Below, one piece after another: positions 37,994-46,622 of a DNA stretch of 64,000 bases. Position numbers and translations under genes: made by a program. This DNA is from Psychromonas sp. 14N.309.X.WAT.B.A12 (GTDB lineage: Bacteria > Pseudomonadota > Gammaproteobacteria > Enterobacterales > Psychromonadaceae). Position 1 is the first letter of the stretch. Each line of letters begins with the position of its first letter. The DNA lies in NCBI RefSeq assembly GCF_030397575.1, contig NZ_JAPNXS010000004.1, forward strand, positions 1 to 64,000, given 5' to 3'. A model generated the notes under the pieces. It had not been told where the DNA came from and did no database searches. It saw nothing but the letters and a program-made list of their open reading frames with translations.

Positions 37994-38276
37994 GGTATAT
38001 CCCTATAAATAGTTTGAATAGAAAGGTATTTGTACAAGAGAAAGGTGCTGATTACGTTACATCTATCTAATTTTTTAATTAAAAAAATGTTATTTAAATC
38101 TTTGTGCAGATGGATGAAATTACATTCGTTAGAATGATTAGTCATGAGAAGCAACATTTATTGGCCAATGGGCGTGCCATATATGAGAGGTCAATATTCC
38201 ATTTTGGAACCTATTGATTATTAAGCTGTCTATAAGGTTATCGAGTTAATTGATATTATTTATATTGGGAGCATTT

Positions 38277-38411
38277 ATGCGATTTTTAACATTAGTGGGC
38301 ATTATTGCCTTATCATTGTCTCTATCTGGTTGTGGTTTCTTTCATCATCATGGTAACGGGGGGCATCAAGGTGGTGGAAATGGTCATAGTCAACAAAATG
38401 ACCGTCATTAA
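38277..38411 (+). CDS. 44-residue histidine-rich lipoprotein
   Basis: ATG 38277 has a strong GGGAG ribosome site and opens a frame of 44 codons. The product has a full lipoprotein signal peptide with lipobox LSGC (Cys19). The mature part is only 26 residues, made mostly of His, Gly, Asn and Gln (FFHHHGNGGHQGG..., seven histidines). A strong terminator follows directly, so this is a complete tiny gene. His clusters of this type often bind nickel, zinc or copper, but no function is proven. It is divergent from the nuclease gene. Confidence 0.72.
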   Translation: MRFLTLVGIIALSLSLSGCGFFHHHGNGGHQGGGNGHSQQNDRH

Positions 38412-38420
38412 TTAAAAGTT

Positions 38421-38458
38421 AAAAAGCCGGTGAGTCATGTATTACTCACCGGCTTTTT
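38421..38458 (+). terminator. Terminator after the His-rich lipoprotein gene
   Basis: Arms AAAAAGCCGGTGAGT (38421-38435) and ACTCACCGGCTTTTT (38444-38458) pair perfectly over 15 positions. Confidence 0.95.
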
Positions 38459-38670
38459 ATTAGCTGTAAATAGAAAACTCACATTCGTTATCTTGAAAAG
38501 TAGCACTTCTATGATGCTTTTTATTTTAACTATAACTTTCCTACCTTGGGATCAAGAAAAGCTAATTCTGGCCCTAAGCAGCCTGGAAATTTGCTTGCAT
38601 AATGAATCCACTAAAAAATTAACTCTTTTTTAAGGGTTAATATGGACTTGATTATGTAAGGTAATACAAC

Positions 38671-39846
38671 ATGAATACAGAGACTCACCCAGCCCTTGTT
38701 GGCTCACTTAGTTCTACCGCACCTTCTGAAGAAGTGATCAACTTCAGTCCTGGTCCAACTTCTCTTCCAAAAGCAGTTGAAGCTCAAATTGTAGCTAGTT
38801 TTAATAAACCAGGATTTACTTCGTTATCCTTATCGCATCGCGCTCCTGAGTTTTTAGCTATTTTAGAGCACACTATTGCAACTGCGCGTGAAGTCATGGC
38901 AATTCCAGATGAATATGAAGTGTTGTTTACTCATGGTGGTGGCCATGGTCAATTTGCAGCTTTACCTCTAAATTTATGTACAGAACCGTCTGATATTGCA
39001 ACTTATGTTGTTAATGGTACATGGTCTGCTCGTGGTCGTGATGAAGCAAATAGATATTGTGATGTGCATACTATCGATGCTAGCGACCCTGATACAGGTA
39101 AGTTTATTACTTTCCCTGAATTAACTGAGGCGAATGTTAATGTTGATAGTAAATACCTATATCTATGCTCTAATGAAACAGTTAATGGTATAGAGTTACA
39201 TCGTTTACCGAAGTTGCCTGAGGCATTACAACATATTCCGTTAGTGGTGGATGCTAGCTCTGATTTCAGTACAAAACCAATTGATTGGCGTGGTTGTAAT
39301 GTAGGAGTCTTATTTGCTTGTGCTTCAAAAAATATCGGTCATCCAGGTTTAACAATGACGGTAGTACGTAAAGATTTATTAGGTAAAGCATCGCCGCTGT
39401 GTCCTGGTGTATTTAATTACACAACGAATAGTGAAGCAGGTAACCTTTGGAATACGCCTGCTACTTTTAATATTGAAGTAGTAGGGATGGTGATGGATTG
39501 GTTAGTTAAAGAGGGTGGTGTAGATGCATGTGAACGCCGTTCTATTGCTAAATCTGATGTACTATATGATGTGATTGATAACTCTAATGGGTTTTATGCT
39601 ACTCCTATTGATAATAAAACATTACGCAGCCGCATGAACGTACCTTTTAATATTGCCGGTGGTGATGACGCTTTAACTAACAAATTCTTAATAGAAAGTT
39701 GGGATAAAGGCATGGTAGGTTTACGGACATTAACTCCTTTTGGTGTAGGAGATTATTTACGTGCAAGCTTATATAATGGTGTCACTATTGGTGAAGCAAA
39801 CATACTAGCTACTTTTATGCGTGATTTTCAAAAAGAAAATAGTTAA
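38671..39846 (+). CDS. Phosphoserine aminotransferase-like (SerC family) enzyme
   Basis: The 391-residue protein is a class V, PLP-dependent aminotransferase closest to SerC, which makes phosphoserine from 3-phosphohydroxypyruvate. It has the N-terminal NFSPGPTSLP motif, SHRAPEF (substrate arginine), and THGGGHGQFAALPL at the cofactor phosphate site. The Schiff-base Lys220 lies in ASKNIGHPGLT. Before the RASLYN segment, E. coli SerC has GHRxVGGM, whose His-Arg pair binds the substrate phosphate; here it reads TPFGVGDYL. About 30 residues longer than E. coli SerC, mostly at the N terminus. It may be the cell's SerC or a paralogue with another substrate; I therefore give no symbol. A terminator hairpin follows at 39870. 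Confidence 0.82.
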   Translation: MNTETHPALVGSLSSTAPSEEVINFSPGPTSLPKAVEAQIVASFNKPGFTSLSLSHRAPEFLAILEHTIATAREVMAIPDEYEVLFTHGGGHGQFAALPLNLCTEPSDIATYVVNGTWSARGRDEANRYCDVHTIDASDPDTGKFITFPELTEANVNVDSKYLYLCSNETVNGIELHRLPKLPEALQHIPLVVDASSDFSTKPIDWRGCNVGVLFACASKNIGHPGLTMTVVRKDLLGKASPLCPGVFNYTTNSEAGNLWNTPATFNIEVVGMVMDWLVKEGGVDACERRSIAKSDVLYDVIDNSNGFYATPIDNKTLRSRMNVPFNIAGGDDALTNKFLIESWDKGMVGLRTLTPFGVGDYLRASLYNGVTIGEANILATFMRDFQKENS

Positions 39847-39869
39847 ATTTCACTATTTTAATTAGCCTT

Positions 39870-39907
39870 ATGCCAATAATATAAATCAATATGATTGGCA
39901 TTTTTTA
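39870..39907 (+). terminator. Terminator after the SerC-like gene
   Basis: Arms ATGCCAAT (39870-39877) and ATTGGCAT (39894-39901) with a 16-base AT-rich loop lead into TTTTTT. Confidence 0.8.
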
Positions 39908-40305
39908 TTTCACTCTAATGAATAAATTAATCTTATATACTGCATATTTGTCCTGTCATAAAGCAATGTTACTATCAAAAATAGCGAATATAGTGGTTGT
40001 TCTCCATTTATTTATGTTAAAGCTTAATAAATAGTTTTTTTGTTTTAATGCGATTAAATTCATCATTTGGTTAAATAACTTATTTGCTCGTTGTTATTTT
40101 TTAAAGGAATAACTACTCCATTTAATTAAGTCATTTTGCTATTTTCAAAAGTAAATGTAAGTCTGTTTATTAATGTCATTTTAATTGGTCTATACTCATC
40201 TTACTGTAAACTATTTTACTACTTATTAAGGATGCTTTATTTTTAATCTTATTACTAATTCCACACACCTCAGTGTTTCACCATCAATGGTAGATATTAC
40301 TTGTT
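39908..40305. other. 400-base gap upstream of the EAL gene
   Basis: Very AT-rich, without repeats or credible open reading frames. It presumably holds the promoter of the downstream gene. That gene's ATG has no clear ribosome site, and its frame is closed by a TAG five codons upstream, so no longer start exists. Confidence 0.4.
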
Positions 40306-41958
40306 ATGATTGATAATAGTAAAACGCTACTCGCGGCTCTCACAGTATATAGAGGCAGTATTAATCTGGTGACGGCTTGCAATGATGCTTTTACAGAGTT
40401 ATCAGGCCTGACTTCATCAGTAATACGTAACTCGAATTTAGCAGACAAATTGATTTTGGATAAAAATGATCACAATGGCAATTTAGATACCTTATTTGAT
40501 GATGCAATGCACAGTGAAGAAGGGATTGTTACTAATGCTAAGATATTTAACCAGTTTCATTATACAGTAGGCGCCAAATTACATTGCGTCTACGAAGGTT
40601 GTGATATTTTTAGCTTGTATTTCAGTGCTTCTGAAAATAAGTCGGTCGACCCCATCACTCGATTACCAAATGGTTGGGCATTGATTTCTCGGATTAATTA
40701 TCTACTGGAAAACAGTCGAATAGCCTTAAAAAATATGGTTTTGTTGATCTTAGAAGCTGACAATTTTTCTGCTATTAATTTTCGCTACGACTATGTTGTT
40801 GGTGACCAGTTCCTGTCTCTATTAGGTCAGCGTTTACAGTCTTTAGTAAAAAGTTTTGGTTTTGTTATTCGTTTTTCAAATGCTAAATATGCAATTTTGA
40901 TTGAAGACCATGAGAACTTGCCTGAATTAATTTTAAAAAGACGTATCGAACTTATCTGTCAAAATTTATGTTTTGAGTTGGCGAAACCTATTGTAATTTC
41001 TGATGAATTGGCCATTAATAAGTCATTCAGTATAGGTGTGAGCGCTCCCGGTTATGAATACCACAGCTATCATGCGATGCAAATCGCAGCAGAAACAGTA
41101 AAACAAAAAGCCAAAAAATATAGTATTAATAATTATTTTATTGCGACACCTGAACCAACAGAAGATTATTTACGACATAAGTTAATTATAGAAGCATTAC
41201 CTAAAGCAATGTCCAGGGGAGTTATTGATATTCATTATCAGCCTCAATATGATATGAAAACCCAAACACTGGTTGGCTTGGAAGCACTTTCCCGTTGGAC
41301 TGACCAGAGTTTAGGGGTTATTCGTCCAGACATATTTATCAATATTATTGAAGAAATTGGATTGCATTTTGAATTTGACTTATGGGTGTTTGAGAAAGTA
41401 TGTAAACAGTTAACACTTTGGCAGCGACAAAATATCCATGCTCCCAGAGTTGCTATCAACGTATCATTTAAAACGATGGAAATGAGTACTTTTATTGAAC
41501 GAATAAAACAAATTTTAGTTGCTACAGGTTGCCCAACGCACTTTCTTGAATTAGAGGTGACAGAAACGGCTTCTATTAATAATACTAAAATGCTGTCAGA
41601 TAATATGTTACAAGTAAAAGCATTAGGCATGCATATTGCCGTCGATGATTTTGGTACTGGCTATTCATCTTTAAGCTTAATACGGACTTTCCATAATTCC
41701 ATTGATAAATTAAAGTTAGATAGAAGTTTAGTTGATAAAGTTTGCCATACAGAGTTAGATAAAAATTTTATTAAACATATTATTGAATTGGGGCGAATAT
41801 TAGATGTTAGGGTTCTAGCTGAAGGGGTAGAAACAGTACAACAACTTGAACTATTAGTTGAGTTGAACTGTGATTATGCACAGGGATACTACTTCTCCAA
41901 AGCTTTACCCTTGACCGAGGTTATTGACTTAATTAAACATGATGCTGAAGTCGTTTAA
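40306..41958 (+). CDS. PAS-GGDEF(degenerate)-EAL c-di-GMP phosphodiesterase
   Basis: The 550-residue cytosolic protein has an N-terminal PAS-like region (about 1-110), a GGDEF domain whose signature is lost (SNAKY at 191-195) and an EAL domain (about 290-545). The EAL site is intact: EALSR at 326-330, then LEVTETA and DDFGTGYSSLS with the metal-binding acidic pair. It should therefore hydrolyse c-di-GMP to pGpG, perhaps with the GGDEF domain as GTP sensor. There is no membrane segment. It is monocistronic. Confidence 0.92.
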   Translation: MIDNSKTLLAALTVYRGSINLVTACNDAFTELSGLTSSVIRNSNLADKLILDKNDHNGNLDTLFDDAMHSEEGIVTNAKIFNQFHYTVGAKLHCVYEGCDIFSLYFSASENKSVDPITRLPNGWALISRINYLLENSRIALKNMVLLILEADNFSAINFRYDYVVGDQFLSLLGQRLQSLVKSFGFVIRFSNAKYAILIEDHENLPELILKRRIELICQNLCFELAKPIVISDELAINKSFSIGVSAPGYEYHSYHAMQIAAETVKQKAKKYSINNYFIATPEPTEDYLRHKLIIEALPKAMSRGVIDIHYQPQYDMKTQTLVGLEALSRWTDQSLGVIRPDIFINIIEEIGLHFEFDLWVFEKVCKQLTLWQRQNIHAPRVAINVSFKTMEMSTFIERIKQILVATGCPTHFLELEVTETASINNTKMLSDNMLQVKALGMHIAVDDFGTGYSSLSLIRTFHNSIDKLKLDRSLVDKVCHTELDKNFIKHIIELGRILDVRVLAEGVETVQQLELLVELNCDYAQGYYFSKALPLTEVIDLIKHDAEVV

Positions 41959-42165
41959 CTATTAAACAACTGTGCTTTATTAGGTAATTAATTGTTTCTA
42001 AATAGTAAAAGAACACTCGAGTTGTGTTGCTCATTGGCTGCGAATACAGTAATCTAAATGTGTTAACTAGTTTTAGTGATAATCCAAGCAAGAGATTGTT
42101 ACTAGTTACTTTTTGTTTCACTAGACTGTTATCTCGAATGACAGTGTTTACTGTAAGGAAATAAA

Positions 42166-42639
42166 ATGACAGAGATTGATATCGGTATTAGTAAAGAAAA
42201 CCGTGCAGAAATATCTGAGGGTTTAAAGCGTCTTTTAGCTGATTCTTATACTTTATACTTACAAACGCACAACTTCCATTGGAATGTAACAGGCCCACAG
42301 TTTCGTGAATTACATTTAATGTTTGAAGAGCATTATACAGAACTTGCAGTTGCAGTTGATGATATTGCAGAGCGTATTAGAACTTTAGGTGATGCTGCAC
42401 CAGGTACTTACAAAGAGTTTGCAAGACTTAGCTCAATTGAAGAAGTTGAAGGTGTACCAAGTGCTTCTGATATGGTTTCTTTATTGACTAAAGCACACGA
42501 ACAAGTTGTTAAAACGTCTCGTAAAGTATTGAAAGTTGCACAAGAAGCCGACGATGAGTCGACTGCATCTTTAGTATCTGACCGCATGCGTATCCATGAA
42601 AAAACGGCTTGGATGTTAAGAGCGACTAAAGCGCTGTAA
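42166..42639 (+). CDS. dps: Dps-family DNA-protecting ferritin-like protein
   Basis: The 157-residue protein has the Dps four-helix fold. The ferroxidase ligands are visible in [13 protein letters not shown] (His) and in [20 protein letters not shown] (Asp, Glu). Dps forms a 12-subunit shell that stores iron and uses up hydrogen peroxide. There is no lysine-rich N-terminal tail, so DNA binding may be weak; many Dps-like proteins of this type protect through iron storage alone. AAGGAA precedes the ATG and a terminator follows. Confidence 0.95.
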   Translation: MTEIDIGISKENRAEISEGLKRLLADSYTLYLQTHNFHWNVTGPQFRELHLMFEEHYTELAVAVDDIAERIRTLGDAAPGTYKEFARLSSIEEVEGVPSASDMVSLLTKAHEQVVKTSRKVLKVAQEADDESTASLVSDRMRIHEKTAWMLRATKAL

Positions 42640-42662
42640 TTTAGTCTGTTTAGATAAATAAT

Positions 42663-42697
42663 AAGCGTGTGGTCGTAATGATCACACGCTTTTTTTA
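42663..42697 (+). terminator. Terminator after dps
   Basis: Arms AAGCGTGTGGTC (42663-42674) and GATCACACGCTT (42680-42691), with one G-T pair, followed by TTTTTT. Confidence 0.92.
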
Positions 42698-42711
42698 GCT
42701 TTATAAAAAGT

Positions 42712-43383
42712 ATGCCTATGATATCAAGACTGCCACGTTGGGTTGAATCTGGTGCATTTATACTTGCGTTGATTGCAGGATTTATCAATTCAATTGGCCT
42801 ATTAGGCTTCCAACATCAAGCTATTTCACACCTGTCTGGTACTGCTACACAATTCGGTACAGGGCTGATCACAGCCTCTTTTTCAAGCAGCTTACATCTT
42901 TTGTTTATTTTAATTAGTTTTGTTATTGGCTCTATTATTTCTGGATTTTACCTAAAAGGTGGTTCGTTAAAATTAGGGCGGCGTTATAGTGGGTTATTAT
43001 ATTTAGAGGCGCTATTATTACTCGCTGCCATTTTCTATTTATCAAAACAGGATGGATTAATTGGGCATTACTTTGCATCTGCCGCCTGTGGTTTACAAAA
43101 TGCTTTAGCGACAACTTATAGCGGTGCTGTGATTAGAACAACCCATTTGACAGGAATTTTTACTGATATTGGTATTATGATAGGCGCTAAATTACGAGGT
43201 GAAGCTTTCGATAAAAGAAAGTTACTTCTTTTTTTGTTAATTATTACTGGGTTTATTAGTGGGGGAGTGTTGGGAGCTTACTTTTTCCATCTCTTTTACT
43301 TTCAAGCATTATATATCCCTGTTTTTATATGTATTTTATTAGCATTATTGTATTCAATGTATAGTTTAAAAATGAATCGATAA
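42712..43383 (+). CDS. DUF1275 (YoaK-like) membrane protein
   Basis: The 223-residue protein has six or so membrane segments and the family motifs: GFINSIGLLGF near the N terminus, HLSGTATQFG, the CGLQNALATTYSGAVIRTTHLTG stretch in shorter parts, and FTDIGIMIGAKLRG. DUF1275 proteins are related by fold to transporters; their substrates are not known. ATG 42712 and ATG 42718 are both possible starts. It lies between dps and a broken LysE-family gene, on the same strand. Confidence 0.87.
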   Translation: MPMISRLPRWVESGAFILALIAGFINSIGLLGFQHQAISHLSGTATQFGTGLITASFSSSLHLLFILISFVIGSIISGFYLKGGSLKLGRRYSGLLYLEALLLLAAIFYLSKQDGLIGHYFASAACGLQNALATTYSGAVIRTTHLTGIFTDIGIMIGAKLRGEAFDKRKLLLFLLIITGFISGGVLGAYFFHLFYFQALYIPVFICILLALLYSMYSLKMNR

Positions 43384-43418
43384 AGGAATTTTTAACTTAT
43401 TAAAAGGACAATGAAACG

Positions 43419-44048
43419 ATGGAGCTTCACTCATTAATTTTATTTGTTATCTAAGCATTATCGATTAACTTAATTCCTGGCCCTGATGTTGTTTATATCG
43501 TTAGCAACACCATGAAAGGAAATATAAAATCTGGTATCCAAGCTTCATTGGGATTAGGGACGGGTTATTTAATCCATACTTTTGCTGCAGTTATTGGGTT
43601 ATCTGCATTGATTGTCAGTTCAGCTTTGTTATTTACTCTAATAAAATATTTAGGGGCTGCTTATTTGTTGTATTTAGGTGTTTGCTCATTAATGAACTGT
43701 TATCGACAACAGGGGGCTTTTCCCATCAGAACGAATCATAGTCAACAACCTAAACAGGTATTTAAACAAGGTGTTATCGTTAGTGTATTAAATCCTAAAG
43801 TGGCTATGTTTTTTCTGGCTTTTTTACCTCAATTTATTGATCCTGTTAGTAATAATGCAAGTCATGAACTACTGATTTTAGGCTTGTTGTTTAGTGCATT
43901 AGCAACCACCTGTAATTTATTATATGCCAGTTTAGGTAGTGTGCTATTTAACAGTTCAAAAGCAAAAAGTTATAGCCGGATTTTGGAAGGGGTATCCGGC
44001 AGTATTTTAATTGGATTAAGCGCAAAAATAGCGTTGACCAAGAGTTAA
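43419..44048 (+). pseudogene. LysE/RhtB-family amino-acid exporter with a premature stop
   Basis: From ATG 43419 the frame reads MELHSLILFVI, then TAA (43452-43454), then ALSINLIPGPDVVYIVSNTM in the same frame and on to a normal stop at 44048. Together this is a full LysE/RhtB exporter (about 209 residues, five to six membrane segments, with the family's PGPD motif right after the stop). One nonsense change in codon 12 thus breaks an otherwise intact gene. A shorter product could start at ATG 43512, but would lack the first membrane helix and the PGPD motif. Either a recent mutation or a sequencing error. Confidence 0.85.
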
Positions 44049-44085
44049 TAAAAAATTATTTTTTGCTAGGAAACAGTAGAAAAAT

Positions 44086-45078
44086 TTATTGCTCTTTGAC
44101 TGAAATGAGTATTTCCAAAGCTCGTTGACGGTCTTGGTTATCATACAAATCATTGGTAAAGATAAACTCATCAACGGCTAGTTGTTTAGCGATAATATCA
44201 AGTTTATGTTTAATACTCGTTGGTCCACCAATCACACTTAAACTTAGAAAGTTTTCAACCTGCGCTTTTTCTTGAGCTGTCCATAATCCTGACATAGAGT
44301 CGACAGGTGGTTTTAACCAAAGTGGTTGCCCTCGCATTAATGCAAGTACTCTTTGTTTTGAGGTAGTTGATAAATATTCTGCTTGTTGATCTGTTTCAGC
44401 GGCAACTACGGGTAAAGCTAACATAAAATAAGGTTTATCTAAGGTTGCAGAGGGCTTAAATTCTCGGCGATAAAGAGAGGCCGCCTCTTTTAAAAATCGA
44501 GGGGCAAAGTGACCTGCAAACACATAAGGTAAACCTTTTTGAGCTGCTAGTTGGGCACTGAATAAACTTGAGCCTAATAACCAAATCGGTACGTTTGTAT
44601 CTTCTCCTGGGATCGCGCGTACAGCAGAATTACCGTTATAAGGACCTAATAATCTTTGTAACTCACTTACTTCTTCCGGGAAACGCTGTGCTCGTTGAGG
44701 GTCACTATTCAAAGCTTGGCTAGTAATATTATCACTACCTGGCGCTCGACCTAATCCAAGATCTATCCGTCCAGGATATAGGCTGTCTAAGGTGCCAAAT
44801 TGCTCAGCAACCACTAACGTAGAATGATTCGGCAACATTATACCACCAGATCCAACGCGAATACGTTCAGTTTGACCAGCGATATGACCGATTAAAATAC
44901 TGGTGGCAGCACAGACAATACCTGGCATATTATGGTGCTCAGCAAGCCAAAATCGGTTGAAGCCAAGCTGGTCTGCTTTTTGAGCGTATTGTGTGCTGTT
45001 TGATAATGTTTGCGTAACGCTTGCATTTTGTTGCATTGGCACAAGCTCTAATAGGGAGAAAGGGATTGTTGATAACAA
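44086..45078 (-). CDS. Luciferase-like flavin-dependent monooxygenase (LLM class)
   Basis: I start this at TTG 45078 (330 residues): AGAGGT lies six bases upstream, and the protein then begins MLSTIPFSLLELVPM, matching the usual N terminus of this family. A longer frame up to 45168 adds residues that do not look like the family. Conserved parts are RFWLAEHHNMPG, SGGIMLPNHS, EQFGTLDSLYPGRIDLGLGRAPG and the DEFIFTND region near the end. The family (YhbW-like) uses FMNH2 and oxygen; the substrate is unknown. It lies about 150 bases downstream of the siderophore-interacting protein gene on the same strand. Confidence 0.9.
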   Translation of the reverse strand: MLSTIPFSLLELVPMQQNASVTQTLSNSTQYAQKADQLGFNRFWLAEHHNMPGIVCAATSILIGHIAGQTERIRVGSGGIMLPNHSTLVVAEQFGTLDSLYPGRIDLGLGRAPGSDNITSQALNSDPQRAQRFPEEVSELQRLLGPYNGNSAVRAIPGEDTNVPIWLLGSSLFSAQLAAQKGLPYVFAGHFAPRFLKEAASLYRREFKPSATLDKPYFMLALPVVAAETDQQAEYLSTTSKQRVLALMRGQPLWLKPPVDSMSGLWTAQEKAQVENFLSLSVIGGPTSIKHKLDIIAKQLAVDEFIFTNDLYDNQDRQRALEILISVKEQ

Positions 45079-45229
45079 AATAATACCTCTACAGAGAGTG
45101 ATGTATGCCTTTGTTAATAAACTATGGCACAGATAGAAATTGACTCTGCCAGTCTGACAGCTTTTCAATACATTGTTAACAGCAACTTAATAAATAGGCG
45201 GGGGAGCGATTTATTAAAGTATTTCCAGT

Positions 45230-45976
45230 TTACTTTGTGTTGGTTAACTGTTGACGTTGCAGCTTATAGTTTTCAGAATCAACACCTTGTTTCCAGTAAC
45301 CTGAAGCCACTATTTGTGTGCGAGAGACTTGGTATTTCTGTGCAAAAAATCCTTTTAGTTCAGTCATTAATCCAGCTTCAATAGCCATAAATATAATGCT
45401 GTCTTCTGATATATTAAGCTTATCCAATGCACTTGGTAGACTTTGATTAGGTGTCGTTGTCACTACCCAATTTACTGACCGTTTCGTGTCTAAGTTGATG
45501 ATATCTTGTTCATTTGGCACATGAATAATAGCATCAATACGTGCTGACTTCGGTAGTAGGTGAAGGTATCCTTTAATTGCGTTAACTGAGGTTAAGTCTC
45601 CGATTAACACATAATGTGGCTGACTCAATTCATCGAGCTTTTTAGGACCTGGACCTGCAATGGCTAACTTATCTCCTACCTTAGCTGTTTTCGCCCAATC
45701 GGTAGCTGGTCCTTGATGCATATTAATAACAAAATCCAAAGTTAAAGCACCAGTTTCTTCTTCTACATCTTGAATGGTGTAAGAGCGCATCCAGGCACTT
45801 TTCATCTCTATATCACAGGTAGAGTCGGCCTCTTTAGCAAGTAGCACCTTGACATAGTTACCTATTAAAGAAGAAGTAAAGCCTTTAAATTCCTCAGAAC
45901 CAATGACAATTCGTTGTAAATGAGGAGTGATTTGTTGCGAACTTAATACATTTGCTTGTCGAATTTGTTTGCGCAT
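45230..45976 (-). CDS. Siderophore-interacting protein (FAD-dependent ferric-siderophore reductase)
   Basis: The 248-residue protein belongs to the SIP/ViuB family, which reduces iron(III) bound in siderophores so that iron is released in the cytosol. The FAD-binding MRSYTIQ motif (the usual RxYTxR) is near residue 64, followed by the phosphate-binding stretch FVINMHQGPATDWA and GPGPKK. The C-terminal YWKQG motif matches the family. AAGGAAT precedes the ATG. No siderophore synthesis or TonB receptor gene is nearby. It is divergent from a marR gene, with a palindrome between them. Confidence 0.92.
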   Translation of the reverse strand: MRKQIRQANVLSSQQITPHLQRIVIGSEEFKGFTSSLIGNYVKVLLAKEADSTCDIEMKSAWMRSYTIQDVEEETGALTLDFVINMHQGPATDWAKTAKVGDKLAIAGPGPKKLDELSQPHYVLIGDLTSVNAIKGYLHLLPKSARIDAIIHVPNEQDIINLDTKRSVNWVVTTTPNQSLPSALDKLNISEDSIIFMAIEAGLMTELKGFFAQKYQVSRTQIVASGYWKQGVDSENYKLQRQQLTNTK

Positions 45977-46096
45977 ATTATTCCTTACTGGATTTATAGT
46001 AACTGCTATTTCAATTTTTATGAGACATAGCTTGTTATCTTAAACACAGATAATTTTTAGTGTAAAACTCAATAACTATATTTAAGGTAATATCTA

Positions 46097-46125
46097 TGTT
46101 ATAGTTGATAATATCAACGATAACA
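46097..46125. promoter_or_regulatory. Palindromic operator, probably for the MarR regulator
   Basis: The centre is GTTGAT-N3-ATCAAC (46104-46118), extended outward by a second pair TGTTAT / ATAACA (46097-46102 and 46120-46125). The whole 29-base site is symmetric except for single unpaired bases. It lies 35 bases before the marR ATG and 120 bases before the divergent siderophore-interacting protein gene. MarR-family proteins bind such palindromes near their own genes; binding here is inferred. Confidence 0.72.
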
Positions 46126-46131
46126 TTTTAA

Positions 46132-46144
46132 TTGATTTTGTCAA
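46132..46144. promoter_or_regulatory. Second, weaker half-symmetric site next to the MarR operator
   Basis: TTGA (46132-46135) and TCAA (46141-46144) share the core of the main palindrome. The centres are about 27 bases apart, so both could lie on roughly the same DNA face. It ends just before the marR ribosome site GAGGTG. Confidence 0.45.
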
Positions 46145-46160
46145 CTACTTTGAGGTGCAT

Positions 46161-46580
46161 ATGGATACCCCCCTGATCAATTCACTTTTTTCACTGATGC
46201 AACACTATCGAGTAACGATACGAGAGGTGATTGATGCCAATGAATTGGGTTTAAACGCAATGCATGTACGTTGCTTATATATCATTAATGAAACAGAAAA
46301 TTGTACTGCAAATGACATTGTGCAAAAAATGCAGAGAGATAAGGCGCAAGTAGCACGTTTAGTGAAAGAATTGATTACGTTAGACTTGATAGAAAAGAAA
46401 GCATCTGCTGAAGATAAAAGGCGTTTTATACTTTCTTTTACGGAGCAAGGAAAAAAATTATTAACCAAACTATTACAAGCACAGAAAGAGATTAATGAAA
46501 CAATGTGTAAAGGCCTTTCCGAAGAGCAAGTTAAAACATTCTCAACAGTGGTTGATAAGATGAATAGTAATTTAGAATAA
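46161..46580 (+). CDS. MarR-family transcriptional regulator
   Basis: The 139-residue protein has the MarR winged helix: helix-turn-helix about residues 50-72 (TANDIVQKMQRDKAQVARLV), wing with the conserved Asp-Arg pair (SAEDKRRFILSFT) and dimerising ends. ATG 46161 is chosen because GAGGTG fits it; a GTG two codons earlier overlaps that site. No regulatory cysteine typical of OhrR is seen in the N-terminal helix. Placement beside a large palindrome and divergent from the siderophore-interacting protein gene suggests it regulates itself and that gene, and perhaps the DUF924 gene behind it. Confidence 0.92.
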   Translation: MDTPLINSLFSLMQHYRVTIREVIDANELGLNAMHVRCLYIINETENCTANDIVQKMQRDKAQVARLVKELITLDLIEKKASAEDKRRFILSFTEQGKKLLTKLLQAQKEINETMCKGLSEEQVKTFSTVVDKMNSNLE

Positions 46581-46622
46581 TTTATATTCTTAAACAAAGC
46601 ACATATTAACAAAGAGGCTAGT

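Noticed and set aside
38430-38633. 67-codon open frame after the His-rich lipoprotein gene
   Set aside because: It begins inside a perfect terminator hairpin, has no ribosome site and shows no protein-like composition.
45977-46160. Fur box upstream of the siderophore-interacting protein gene
   Set aside because: Only scattered GATAAT-like pieces without the needed symmetry; the palindrome present has a different core (GTTGAT/ATCAAC).
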